DNA of 64,000 bases from Halostagnicola larsenii XH-48 (lineage in GTDB: Archaea > Halobacteriota > Halobacteria > Halobacteriales > Natrialbaceae), in assembly GCF_000517625.1 (NCBI RefSeq), contig NZ_CP007055.1, forward strand, positions 2,170,001 to 2,234,000, in the 5' to 3' direction. The stretch's first letter is position 1; the number at the start of each line of letters is the position of its first letter. Of this stretch, positions 7,631 to 15,826 are shown piece after piece. A program made the translations under genes and the position numbers. The notes beneath the pieces were generated by a model, which saw nothing but the letters and a program-made list of their open reading frames with translations, made no database searches and was not told where the DNA came from.

Positions 7631-8387
7631 CGTTTTCGTCGTCGGTGGCGTTAGCCGAACGCGTCGATTCGCTATCTCGAGGGTCAGTATCATGTTCGTC
7701 GGCCAACCCGTTTGTAGCTTCTGTTCTGCGGTCCGTCGATGTCTCGAGTCTCTCATCCGGTTCGAGCGGATCGTCGATGTCTACTGTCGTCGGAAGTTCG
7801 ACGCCGTCGGCGAGAACGTCGTCGATAATCTTTTCGACGGCCGCCGTCCTGACCATCTCGAGATAGCTGTCACCCTCGAGCGTGATCTCTCGGATGCGAG
7901 CCCCGTTGAAAATGGTAACCAGCAAGGTGGCGACGGCTTCGACATCGTGTTCGACGAACGCACCGGATTCGATGCCGTCAATGAGAATGTTCTCGAGCGT
8001 GGTCTGCAGTCGTTCATCGCTCTTCTGGAACTGCTCGCGGTACGTGTCGTTGTACGGTGCCTGGGCCCGCAACTCGAGCATCGCCGTGTGAAACGACGTC
8101 CAATCGTCGTCGTCGGGCCCGTATAAGAAGAACTCGAGGAAGGTCGCCAACCGCTCGACCGGCGGATTCCCCGAGGTAGCCTCGACGCGTTCGTCGTGGC
8201 GCTCTAACAGGTAGTCGATGAAGTCCGCGACGAGGTCCTCCTTGGAGTCGTAGTGATAGAACAGGAGCGATTTGCTCTTGTCGGTCCGATCTGCGATATC
8301 CTGTGCGGTCAGATCGGTGTACCCGTGGGTACACAACGCATCGTATGTTGCGGCCATAATCGCATCGCGAACGTCCGGATCGGTCAC
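7614..8387 (-). CDS. TetR/AcrR-family transcriptional regulator
   Basis: 257 residues. The N-terminal helix-turn-helix is clear: 'YTDLTAQDIADRTDKSKSLLFYHYDSKEDL' spans residues about 23-52. The ligand-binding domain follows, and the last ~60 residues are acidic and low-complexity. The GTG start at 8387 is used because an ATG ten codons later would remove part of helix 1. A perfect inverted repeat overlaps the upstream edge of this start, which suggests autorepression. It is the first gene of a five-gene minus-strand operon with overlapping neighbours, so it probably controls the whole set. Confidence 0.87.
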   Translation of the reverse strand: MTDPDVRDAIMAATYDALCTHGYTDLTAQDIADRTDKSKSLLFYHYDSKEDLVADFIDYLLERHDERVEATSGNPPVERLATFLEFFLYGPDDDDWTSFHTAMLELRAQAPYNDTYREQFQKSDERLQTTLENILIDGIESGAFVEHDVEAVATLLVTIFNGARIREITLEGDSYLEMVRTAAVEKIIDDVLADGVELPTTVDIDDPLEPDERLETSTDRRTEATNGLADEHDTDPRDSESTRSANATDDENDEHSQ

Positions 8388-8406
8388 TAACTGACTAGTT
8401 AGTCAG
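8386..8406. promoter_or_regulatory. Palindromic operator candidate at tetR start
   Basis: CTGACTA (8391-8397), a 2-bp spacer, then TAGTCAG (8400-8406) form a perfect 7-bp inverted repeat. A second overlapping symmetry, ACTAAC...GTTAGT, lies at 8386-8403. The site touches the tetR start codon, consistent with a TetR operator (inference). Confidence 0.6.
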
Positions 8407-8449
8407 ATCGGCTCAAAGAGGTTTCGCTTCCCTCGAGCGATTTTCCGTC

Positions 8450-8839
8450 TTACCGCTGGTAGCGACTGATTCCGAACCGTTCGTAGTCGCCGAACGCGAT
8501 CTCGAGCGATCCGATCCACCAGTTCCAGCGGTCGGCCGGCGTGCCATCGGGGGCATCCGAGAGCTCCGCAATCACGAGGTCGTTGGTTAGCTCGATATCC
8601 ACCGTCGCCGTATATCGGCCCGAATCGTCGAGATCGACCGCCTGTCGAACGACGACTCGAGACTCGGCCATCGGTCCGCCGAATCGTTCGCGGAGTCGTC
8701 GCTCGAGCGATTCCGGGTCGATGGCCACGCGAACAAACAGGAGGCCGTTGCACTTGAACGCATCCGTTTGCACAGACAGGCTGCATCGAGTCGGTAGCGG
8801 ATCGGCGTTCGACTGTTTCGCTCCCTCGTTGCGGCGCAT
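8450..8839 (-). CDS. Haloarchaeal hypothetical protein, DUF-type
   Basis: Up to 129 residues from ATG 8839; a GTG at 8773 would give 107 residues and may be the true start, since conservation-like sequence begins only after it. The body reads as an alpha/beta domain: '[18 protein letters not shown]', then '[22 protein letters not shown]', then '[19 protein letters not shown]'. No signal or membrane segments are seen. It is transcribed divergently from the S6e ribosomal protein gene. I do not recognise a function. Confidence 0.55.
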   Translation of the reverse strand: MRRNEGAKQSNADPLPTRCSLSVQTDAFKCNGLLFVRVAIDPESLERRLRERFGGPMAESRVVVRQAVDLDDSGRYTATVDIELTNDLVIAELSDAPDGTPADRWNWWIGSLEIAFGDYERFGISRYQR

Positions 8840-8926
8840 CGACGAAATCGGGCGTCGACCACCGATCTGACCAACCACCGGTCCGGATTCGACGTATTTT
8901 TGACTGCAGGACGTTTTGCATCGGGC

Positions 8927-9316
8927 ATGGCAACTTTCACTGTCGTTGTTGGCGACCCCGATACCGGGCTCGCACACCAACTCGAGGCGGACGGACAGGA
9001 CGCGAATCGATTCCTCGGCAAGTCGATCGGCGACGAAGTCGACGGCTCCGCCGTGGGTCTAGACGGCTACACGCTCGAGATCACCGGTGGATCGGACGAC
9101 GCGGGTCGACCGCTCAACGAGACCGTCGCGGGAGCGGACCTGCAGGAAGTGCTGATGGAAGAAAAGCAGACGGGCTATCACCCGAAGCGAGACGGCGAGC
9201 GGCGCCGTATCACGGTTCGCGGTCGCGAAGTCTCGGACGCCGTCGCCCAGATCAACGCCTCGATCGTCGAAGCCGGCGACACTGACGTCGACGAACTGCT
9301 CGCAGAGGACGAGTAA
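8927..9316 (+). CDS. rps6e: 30S ribosomal protein S6e
   Basis: 129 residues matching archaeal S6e throughout: '[20 protein letters not shown]', '[12 protein letters not shown]' and '[15 protein letters not shown]'. It is a component of the small subunit. ATG 8927 is chosen; an upstream TTG at 8900 is unneeded. The gene is followed after 18 bp by a DUF7112-like gene on the same strand. Confidence 0.96.
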   Translation: MATFTVVVGDPDTGLAHQLEADGQDANRFLGKSIGDEVDGSAVGLDGYTLEITGGSDDAGRPLNETVAGADLQEVLMEEKQTGYHPKRDGERRRITVRGREVSDAVAQINASIVEAGDTDVDELLAEDE

Positions 9317-9334
9317 CGACAGCAATTCAGTTCT

Positions 9335-9772
9335 ATGGCAGACCGACTTTCGAGTGATCACCCGTCGGTTCGAACCGTCAGGGCGACGCTTTCGGAGACG
9401 ACGACGGGAGTCAGACTGGAGATTCCCGGCGAGGAACGCGACAGCTTTGTGGTCGACGACCTCGTGCGGGTCACGCTTGAGGGCGCCGAGCGGTTCGCGC
9501 GAGTCGAACGAGCGCTCACGGGCGACGAACTCACCATCGAAGGCGTCTACGAGACCGCAGACGGCGCTCGAGACCCGCGCGACGGAACCGACGTCTTACC
9601 CGACTGGTGTGACGAGCAGACAGTCCGAGACGGGGGATCGGTCCTGATCGACGTTATCGAGCCGGGATTCGCCTATGGCATTCGCAGCCCTGGCGAGACC
9701 GCCTATTACGACGCTTCTGAACCGCCGAAGAGTAGCCTCTCCGATATCGCCAACGATATCGACGGCTCGTAG
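9335..9772 (+). CDS. Haloarchaeal conserved protein (DUF7112-like)
   Basis: 145 residues, acidic, beta-rich in appearance, soluble. Segments such as 'SVRTVRATLSETTTGVRLEIP', 'VVDDLVRVTLEGAERFARVE' and 'VLIDVIEPGFAYGIRSPGE' suggest a small beta-barrel. It follows rps6e by 18 bp and is likely co-transcribed with it. I recall a haloarchaeal DUF7112 family in this position, but the function is unknown. Confidence 0.75.
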   Translation: MADRLSSDHPSVRTVRATLSETTTGVRLEIPGEERDSFVVDDLVRVTLEGAERFARVERALTGDELTIEGVYETADGARDPRDGTDVLPDWCDEQTVRDGGSVLIDVIEPGFAYGIRSPGETAYYDASEPPKSSLSDIANDIDGS

Positions 9773-9893
9773 GCACTTCTCGAGTGGGAACCGTCGCGTA
9801 GTCGAACGTCGAAGCCTCTCTGAGTACCAGACGAGCACGGCCACATTCGTTCGACGATCGGTAGGGCCGTGTAGTCGTTCTCGAATTCCGAGT

Positions 9894-10361
9894 TCAAGAG
9901 AGGAACGCGTACAACAACAGTCCGAAGGCGAGGTGCTGGACCATCGTCTCCTCGACGTTCGACCGAACCTGTTCTTCGTTTGCGATCGCGTACTCTTTCG
10001 TCCGAATCTTCGAGTGCATCGAGAGGACGTCGTCCTCCTCGAGCGCGTGCAATCGCGGGTAGACGGTTCCCGGGCTGAGTTCCGTCTCGAAGAACGCACT
10101 CAGGTCCGAGAGTAGCTCTTTCCCGTGGGTTTCGCCGTGTAACGAGATCAAGACGAGCAGAATTTCGTCGAGGTTCTCCTTGACCAACGCGTCCTCGAAG
10201 TGTACGCCCTCGGTCTGGAGAACGTCGTTGACTTGCGCCATTAGTTCGTCGAACTCGTGCTCGACGTCGACCGCTTCCTCAGGGTCGTCAAGCGGTGTTT
10301 CGTACGATTCCGATGTCTTTTTCGTCGCAATCACTCTCGATAATTTCGCGAGAAGTGACAT
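9894..10361 (-). CDS. PadR-like winged-helix regulator next to chemotaxis genes
   Basis: 155 residues. The C-terminal half, 'DEILLVLISLHGETHGKELLSDLSAFFETELSPGTVYPRLHALEEDDVLSMHSKIRTKEYAI', is split here by description only and has the PadR layout: helix, 'HGKELLSDL', then 'LSPGTVYPRLHALE' recognition helix, then a wing. The first ~60 residues are an acidic helical extension. ATG 10361 is used; ATG 10385 adds eight residues. Upstream lies an AT-rich promoter-like stretch and then cheD on the same strand, so it may regulate the taxis genes (inference). Confidence 0.8.
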   Translation of the reverse strand: MSLLAKLSRVIATKKTSESYETPLDDPEEAVDVEHEFDELMAQVNDVLQTEGVHFEDALVKENLDEILLVLISLHGETHGKELLSDLSAFFETELSPGTVYPRLHALEEDDVLSMHSKIRTKEYAIANEEQVRSNVEETMVQHLAFGLLLYAFLS

Positions 10362-10526
10362 GCTATCAGGTGGATCCTCACGCATTCTCGATCACCATTG
10401 TGGGGGTTCCGTGGCCAGAGACAATCCGCCACCAGTTACACGTCGCCGGTGACCGTCAGGATTGTGCGATAACCACGACTACTGAGTTCGAGGAACGGCC
10501 ACACAATAAACGACAGGGAACTGACC

Positions 10527-10595
10527 GACATAATTTTTAATAATTCAAGTTATCGTGAGTATAATAATAATAGACATATACAGTATTATTCATGT
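10527..10595. promoter_or_regulatory. AT-rich spacer, probable promoter for padR-like gene
   Basis: A strikingly AT-rich stretch in a GC-rich genome, with TTTTTAATAATT and repeated ATAATA words. It lies between cheD (ends 10644) and the padR-like gene on the minus strand. It is the only base-composition break of this kind in the first 20 kb. Confidence 0.5.
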
Positions 10596-10643
10596 TTGCG
10601 AGGCACAGTTGAACGAGGAAATGTCAGGACGCATCCGGTGCTC

Positions 10644-11378
10644 TCAGATGACTCGCTCTGACCCATCGGATCGTTGAATCGTTACCGAAGCAGTCTGGGC
10701 GTCGACGGTTACCGACCGGCCCACAGATCCACCAGTTTCCGCCGCCGTGATCGGGATGTCGTGGTCTTGGAGGGCCGTGCGTGCGGCGACCGTGTTTTGT
10801 TTACCGATCGAATCGCCGTCGTCACCGAAATCCATCATCGCCGCGCCGCCGGCGAGCTTGGCCGTCGTCGTCGAATTCGACCCGCCGACTTCCCTGAACG
10901 AATCGAGCATCGCTTCGATACCGGAGTCGCCGAACTTTGCAGGATTCGGATCCGAATTAGCGATTTCCTCGGTGGCCGGGAGCATGAAATGTAACAACCC
11001 AGTAATCGCAGCCGATTCGTCATGTAAAACGACACCGATACACGATCCGAACCCGCTCGAGCGAAGCATCTGGTACTCGTTTCGAACCGTGAGGGCGTAC
11101 TCGGCGATGCCGACTTTGAACGCCGATTCCTCGAGACTATCGTCCGGCCCCGGAACGACGGTCGGCGATTCGACCCGTGCGGCCTGATGGATCGTCACCG
11201 GATCGTTCGACCCGGGATGCACCGCTTTGGGAGACGGTGTTTTGGAGTCGAACGTGGTCGCCGACGACCGACGGTTCGAACGCGACCGAGACGGACTCGT
11301 CTCCGTTCGACAGACGGACACCTCGTGCGATTCGAATCCATCTGCGCGATCGAGTAAATCATCAGTCATCTGAATCAT
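10644..11378 (-). CDS. cheD: Chemoreceptor glutamine deamidase CheD
   Basis: 244 residues. The C-terminal ~155 residues are CheD: 'GFGSCIGVVLHD' supplies the catalytic Cys (Cys113) and 'LLHFMLP' the catalytic His (His130), followed by 'AKLAGGAAMMDF'. CheD deamidates Gln in transducers and tunes CheA activity. The N-terminal ~80 residues are Ser/Arg/Pro-rich and look disordered, longer than usual. ATG 11378 is used; an ATG three codons on is an alternative. It is divergent from cheW. No cheC partner is present in the window. Confidence 0.93.
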   Translation of the reverse strand: MIQMTDDLLDRADGFESHEVSVCRTETSPSRSRSNRRSSATTFDSKTPSPKAVHPGSNDPVTIHQAARVESPTVVPGPDDSLEESAFKVGIAEYALTVRNEYQMLRSSGFGSCIGVVLHDESAAITGLLHFMLPATEEIANSDPNPAKFGDSGIEAMLDSFREVGGSNSTTTAKLAGGAAMMDFGDDGDSIGKQNTVAARTALQDHDIPITAAETGGSVGRSVTVDAQTASVTIQRSDGSERVI

Positions 11379-11609
11379 AGTTCCGGGAATAGGCCGGAAC
11401 GGGAAGGTAGTAGTACATTCTTGGTAGCAGATGGGAAAAGGACTCTGGCCGATCCAGTGACATTTCTGAGACTTGTACGAATGGCAGGGACACGACCCCC
11501 ATGATCGGTCGCCGAAATATCGGGCCGCGAGAATTAAGTAGGTGTCGCGGGAACGATCCGGTACGAAAGCGGTTTCAACACCGGTTGAGATCGGGGGCGA
11601 ATTCAACGT

Positions 11610-12071
11610 ATGGCAGCACAAGAGTACGAGCAAGACATCGAAGACGGAGTCGAGGAGTCGAACGACCTGGAAACTGTAGACGTACTGGAGTTCGGACTCG
11701 ATACTGACGGTTTTTGCGTCGAAATCGGGTACATCGCGGAAATCGTAAACTGCGGCGAGTTGACCAACCTGCCGAGTACGCCACCGCACATCGAAGGCGT
11801 CCTCAACCTGCGCGAGGAGGCCGTGAAGGTGGTGAATCTCAAACGACTCCTCGACATCGGGGACACCTACAACGACGAAAAACTCATCGTCTTCAAGCGA
11901 AAAGACGGCGCAGACAGCCGACTCGGATGGCTCGTCGACGGCGTTCGCGGCGTCCACTCGTTCGCTCCCAGCGACGTCGAAGCCGGCGGTAACGCACCGG
12001 GCGTCGAAGGCGTTATTCGCCAAGAGGAGGATTTCGTCATCTGGCTCGATCCGGCACAGATGCGCATCTAG
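11610..12071 (+). CDS. cheW: Chemotaxis coupling protein CheW
   Basis: 153 residues with a single CheW SH3-like domain from about residue 22: 'VDVLEFGLDTDGFCVEIGYIAEIV', 'NLPSTPPHIEGVLNLREEAVKVVNLKRLL', 'LGWLVDGVRGVHSF' and 'GVIRQEEDFVIWLDP' appear in order (each shorter than the full domain). It couples transducers to CheA. It is divergent from cheD and convergent with cheB. The N-terminal 20 residues are acidic. A promoter may lie at the AT-rich 'GAATTAAGTAG' about 75 bp upstream. Confidence 0.94.
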   Translation: MAAQEYEQDIEDGVEESNDLETVDVLEFGLDTDGFCVEIGYIAEIVNCGELTNLPSTPPHIEGVLNLREEAVKVVNLKRLLDIGDTYNDEKLIVFKRKDGADSRLGWLVDGVRGVHSFAPSDVEAGGNAPGVEGVIRQEEDFVIWLDPAQMRI

Positions 12072-12165
12072 CGGGGACGACTAACGGGACGAGAAACGGG
12101 AACACGGCGGCCTATTTCTACTGGAAAATTGGAGAACGGTTGAACAATACCGACGACTGTTGGTA

Positions 12166-13305
12166 TCAATCGTCGTCAGTACACAGACGAACGATCGCAT
12201 CCGGAATGTCGTCGATCGCGAGCACCTGTTCGATCGAGCCGGTTTCGATCGCGGCTTTAGGCATTCCGAAGATCCGAGACGTCGCTTCGTCCTGTGCGAT
12301 CGTTCGACCGCCTGCATCCGCAACCGACTTGATCCCTACCGCGCCGTCTTGGCCCATTCCGGTCAGAATAACGCCGATCATGTGATCGTCGATGACATCG
12401 GCTGCGGTTCGCATCGTCGCGTCGACGGCCGGCCTGACGTTGTTGATTTTGGGCGCTTTCGAGAGATCGATGTCGATCCTGCCGCGTCGATAGCCGGTCA
12501 CCTCGAGATGGTACCCGCCTTTCGCGAGGACGCCTTCACCAGCCGTGATGGTTTCGTTAGCGCCCGCTTCGCGAAACTCGAGGTCCGTTGCCGCATCGAG
12601 ACGGTTGGCGAAGGATCCGGTCAGGGCGTCGGTCATGTGCTGGACGACGAGTACCCGAAGATCGAGTCCCGTCGGAAGGTTCGCGAGCAGCGTCTCGACC
12701 GTGTCGGGACCGCCGGTCGAGGATCCGACGAGTAGCGTGGTCGTTTTTGCGGACTCGATCGAATCGGTCGGCGACGAACCCGCTCGCGACGACGATCCGA
12801 GCGCCGAGCGCTCCCGTGATCCCGACCTCCCCGCTCTCGATGTAGCTCCAGCGTCGGCACCTCGAGTGGCGGACCCCGACGCCGAGTCAATCGTCGACCC
12901 CGATCGGGGACTCGACTGGGATGCGCCGGCGATCCGCTCGACGACTTCGTCGGCGCGGTCCCAGAGCGAAACCGATCGCTCCTTGCCGCCGGGTTTTCGG
13001 ATGATGTCGACAACGCCGCGTTCCATCAACTCGAGCGCTTCCTCGGCGTCTTCGTGGACGTGAGCGCTCAAAACGACGATCGGAACCGGATGGCGCTCCA
13101 TGATTTTGTCGACCGCCCAGTGGCCTCCCTGTCCGGGCATCGAGATGTCCATCGTGATAACCTCGACGTTCGTGTTTTCGACGAGTTCGACCGCGGATTC
13201 GCCGTCGCTGGCTTCGCCGACGACCTCGTGTCCGCGCTGCTCGATAATCTCGGTGAGAATATTCCGCATGAACGCAGAGTCATCAACGATACCAACAGTG
13301 ACCAT
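12166..13305 (-). CDS. cheB: Protein-glutamate methylesterase/deamidase CheB
   Basis: 379 residues. The N-terminal receiver domain has Asp8/Asp9, the phospho-acceptor Asp53 in 'VITMDISMPG' and 'KPGG' near residue 105. A Ser/Arg-rich linker (about 130-175) leads to the methylesterase domain, with 'LLVGSSTGGPDTV', 'VVQHMTDALTGSF' and 'LTGMGQDGAVG' holding the Ser, His and Asp. CheB demethylates transducers during adaptation. It is the third gene of parA-cheW2-cheB on the minus strand, with 25 bp after cheW2. Confidence 0.95.
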   Translation of the reverse strand: MVTVGIVDDSAFMRNILTEIIEQRGHEVVGEASDGESAVELVENTNVEVITMDISMPGQGGHWAVDKIMERHPVPIVVLSAHVHEDAEEALELMERGVVDIIRKPGGKERSVSLWDRADEVVERIAGASQSSPRSGSTIDSASGSATRGADAGATSRAGRSGSRERSALGSSSRAGSSPTDSIESAKTTTLLVGSSTGGPDTVETLLANLPTGLDLRVLVVQHMTDALTGSFANRLDAATDLEFREAGANETITAGEGVLAKGGYHLEVTGYRRGRIDIDLSKAPKINNVRPAVDATMRTAADVIDDHMIGVILTGMGQDGAVGIKSVADAGGRTIAQDEATSRIFGMPKAAIETGSIEQVLAIDDIPDAIVRLCTDDD

Positions 13306-13330
13306 GTTATGAAGGTTCAGGGAGCCAGTA

Positions 13331-14461
13331 CTAATACTCTTTCAGTGTCTCCATGAGCGCGGTGAAATCGACCAGCGGGACCTGGGCCTGTTCGTCGGCT
13401 CGATAGCCGTGGATGATCCCCTGGAGGTAGGACTCGTCGATCGTGACGAGATCCATCTCGGTGATATCGTAGATGGGCGTGATCGAATCCTCGCTCGCGG
13501 ATTCGACGTGGCTGATGTCGTCGACGCGCACGCCGATCCGGTGTTCGTCCTCGATTTCCTCCTGGACGATGATGTAGTCCCCGCCAGCGCCGTTTTCGTG
13601 GCTCGCGTTCGAGAGATCGACGATCACTTTGGGGTTCAAGACGGCGATGATCTTGCCCCGCATATCGGTGACGCCGTCGATCGGTTCCGGCGACCGGGGA
13701 TACCGGGTCAATCCCGAGAGCTCCTCGACGGAACTGATGCTCTCGAGCGGAGCGGCGAACAGTTCGTCGTTGAGTTCGAAGAACAGCAGTTTCGTCTGCT
13801 CCGTCTCGTTGGCTTTTCCTTCCTCGCCCGTGACGAAGTCGACCTCCGTCTTCGTGACCGCCATCCGTTCGCCGGTCGCGACGCCACCGAAGCCGGCCAC
13901 CGCTCCGCCCGATTGGTCAGTGTCCGCCTCGAGGGAGGATTCGGTTGCAGTCTGCTGGTCGTTGACGGACGGTTCCGGTTCGTGTTCGAGGTTCGTATTC
14001 ATGTCGTTGTATTCGTATACCGTCCCCGACTCGGAGCCGGTCGGTTCGGCCCCGGTCGCTGACGGCTGGGTTCGTTCAGGTTGGTCGTGATCGGTGCCGT
14101 CCGTTTCTGCGCTTTCAACACTAGCATCCGTAACACCAGCATCATCAACAGCGGCATCATCGGCAGCGGCATCGTCGGCACCGGCAGAACCAGTGTCGAT
14201 ATCGGCAGGGCTTTCGTCGACAACAGCAGAGCCTTCGTCGCCATCGGCCCCACCCTTCTCGTCGTCGGCGGTCGTGCCGCCATCGGCCTCGGTGGTCTCG
14301 GCTTCTGTATCGAACGACGGGTCCGATGACCCGCTCGGAGAAACGCCGAGTTTCTCCGCCTTTTTCTGTTCGTCCGCTGAAAACTTCTCGCGCGTTCGAG
14401 AGCCAACGTCCGATAGCTGGTCTTCGAACTCGTCGTCTGGATCTGGTTCGTCCTCACTCAT
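13331..14461 (-). CDS. CheW-domain protein with ~220-residue disordered N-terminus (ParP-like layout)
   Basis: 376 residues. Residues 1-220 are highly acidic and rich in Ala, Thr, Ser and Gly ('DDAAADDAAVDDAG' and similar), so probably disordered. A short helical segment, 'SRTREKFSADEQKKAEKLG', lies near 21-39. Residues about 220-374 form a CheW domain: 'KLLFFELNDELFAAPLESI', 'DGVTDMRGKIIAVLNPK', 'IGVRVDDISHVE' and 'YLQGIIHGYR'. The start overlaps the stop of the ParA ATPase gene by 4 bp (ATGA), so the two are translationally coupled. In Vibrio, ParP is also a CheW-like protein with an extended N-terminal linker that binds the ParA-like ATPase ParC; the resemblance here is by architecture only. 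Confidence 0.88.
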   Translation of the reverse strand: MSEDEPDPDDEFEDQLSDVGSRTREKFSADEQKKAEKLGVSPSGSSDPSFDTEAETTEADGGTTADDEKGGADGDEGSAVVDESPADIDTGSAGADDAAADDAAVDDAGVTDASVESAETDGTDHDQPERTQPSATGAEPTGSESGTVYEYNDMNTNLEHEPEPSVNDQQTATESSLEADTDQSGGAVAGFGGVATGERMAVTKTEVDFVTGEEGKANETEQTKLLFFELNDELFAAPLESISSVEELSGLTRYPRSPEPIDGVTDMRGKIIAVLNPKVIVDLSNASHENGAGGDYIIVQEEIEDEHRIGVRVDDISHVESASEDSITPIYDITEMDLVTIDESYLQGIIHGYRADEQAQVPLVDFTALMETLKEY

Positions 14462-15357
14462 GCTTTTGCCTCCTGTTCTCGAATCTGCTCTCGTCGCCGA
14501 CGAACGCCGTCGACGGATAGCTGCTTTGCCGCCTCGACATCGATTCCGAACGTCGGCGGCTCGGTCTGTGTCACGACCAGCTGGACGAGCTCGTCGTAGG
14601 TCTCGAGTTCCGCGTTCGAGAGCGATTCGTCGTAGGCGTAGACCGAGCGTTGGTTCTTCTTCGCCCGCGCGAACGCGGCCCGGTGGTCCGTCACGACGCC
14701 TTTCTCCCCGAACGTGTCCTCGAACCAGGAAACGATTCGCTGGTGCTCGGTGGTCATCTTCGTGGAGTCGACGGTCATCACCGAGGCGAGATACGAGATA
14801 TCGAGGTCGTGCATCATCTCGAGAACGTCGTACTGATCGAACAGCAAGTCGACCGAGTGGGGCATCTCCGTCTCCGGAATCATCGGGATGACGATGTTCT
14901 CTCCGGCGGTCACCGCGTTTTTCGCGTACGGCGAGAAATCCGGCGGGCAGTCACAGACGATGTAGTGATACTCGTCCTCGAAGTGCTCGAGGAGGCGGCC
15001 GAAGCGGTTTTCGCCGGCATCCGCCGCGTCGAGCGGCGTTTTGTTTCCGTTGTACGACTGGTTTGCGGGGATGAGGTCGAACTCCTCGTGATCGGTTTCG
15101 ATCAGGTCCGTTACCCGTTTCCACTTCGATGGATCGAGCAACACCTCGTCAAGCGAGAGCGCGTCGAGGTCGAAATACTGCTCGCGTTTACCGAGGTTTG
15201 CCGTCAGCGTTCCCTGAGGGTCGAAATCGACGAGAAGGACTTCGAATCCACGGGCTGAAAGGCCTCCCGCGAGGTTCATCGCGGTGAACGTTTTCCCGGT
15301 GCCGCCTTTCTGGAGCGACACGGCGATCACTTCCGGTGTCTTGCCCGTCGTTGTCAT
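14458..15357 (-). CDS. parA: ParA/MinD-superfamily ATPase in chemotaxis cluster
   Basis: 299 residues. The deviant Walker A motif 'KGGTGKT' carries signature Lys17 and P-loop Lys22. 'LLVDFDPQGTLTANLG' is the Walker A' segment and 'YHYIVCDCPPDFSPYAKNA' the Walker B region. These mark a dimerising ParA-type ATPase. No parB gene, plasmid replication gene or centromere-like array is nearby. It heads the parA-cheW2-cheB operon and is divergent from cheA, which suggests a role in positioning or segregating chemosensory arrays rather than DNA (inference). Confidence 0.9.
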   Translation of the reverse strand: MTTTGKTPEVIAVSLQKGGTGKTFTAMNLAGGLSARGFEVLLVDFDPQGTLTANLGKREQYFDLDALSLDEVLLDPSKWKRVTDLIETDHEEFDLIPANQSYNGNKTPLDAADAGENRFGRLLEHFEDEYHYIVCDCPPDFSPYAKNAVTAGENIVIPMIPETEMPHSVDLLFDQYDVLEMMHDLDISYLASVMTVDSTKMTTEHQRIVSWFEDTFGEKGVVTDHRAAFARAKKNQRSVYAYDESLSNAELETYDELVQLVVTQTEPPTFGIDVEAAKQLSVDGVRRRREQIREQEAKA

Positions 15358-15826
15358 TCTCCCGTTCCCCCTGTCTGATTGTGCGATTGAATCGTACTGT
15401 TATCCTGATTCGTCATACAACGACTCCCTCGGTCACTGGTAGGTTCGTTCTGCGAAGAGATGCGAAGTTCGTGTGCTGTTACACGAGAACTGTCAAACGC
15501 GACCCGGATAACTGTTCTGGCCCCGTTTCCGGGCGCTCTCGAGTAGTAGCCACGAAATTACGGTTTCAGATCGGTTCGGTGCGGTCCCCGAACTGGCCGC
15601 AGGTGTGATCCCGAAACAGGCCGCAGTGTCTATCCGGATTGGGATCGATTGTGTTGATTACTGCGATCTGATGGTTCGGCGAGACGGACAGTACAGGAAG
15701 CCACCCGCAAATAGGCGTTTCAGGACTCGTACCGACCACAAACGATCGATTCCAAACGTTCTGTTGAGATGGTAATTCAGCCAACAAGCCTAAATCGTTG
15801 GTATTCAACGTACTACATATCAAGGT
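15358..15826. other. Divergent parA / cheA intergenic region
   Basis: 469 bp with no convincing gene. It should hold the promoters of parA (minus) and cheA (plus). A TATA-like CCTAAATCG lies about 30 bp before the cheA start. A two-unit 24-bp tandem repeat is at 15585-15632. Confidence 0.6.
15585..15632. repeat. Two 24-bp tandem units upstream of cheA
   Basis: 15585-15608 and 15609-15632 share the core CCCGAA-x-x-xGGCCGCAG followed by TGT. It is about 200 bp before cheA and might be a regulatory duplication or just repeat decay. Confidence 0.55.

Noticed and set aside
10386-10643. A hidden gene in the AT-rich spacer
   Set aside because: No frame of useful length with haloarchaeal codon use is present. 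It reads as a promoter region.
11379-12023. CheD frame extended upstream to 12023
   Set aside because: The extension overlaps cheW on the other strand and has no conserved sequence. CheD is complete from 11378.
14458-15357. ParA as a sign of a plasmid or replication origin
   Set aside because: There is no parB, orc1/cdc6, rep gene or origin repeat, and the gene is embedded in and coupled to chemotaxis genes.
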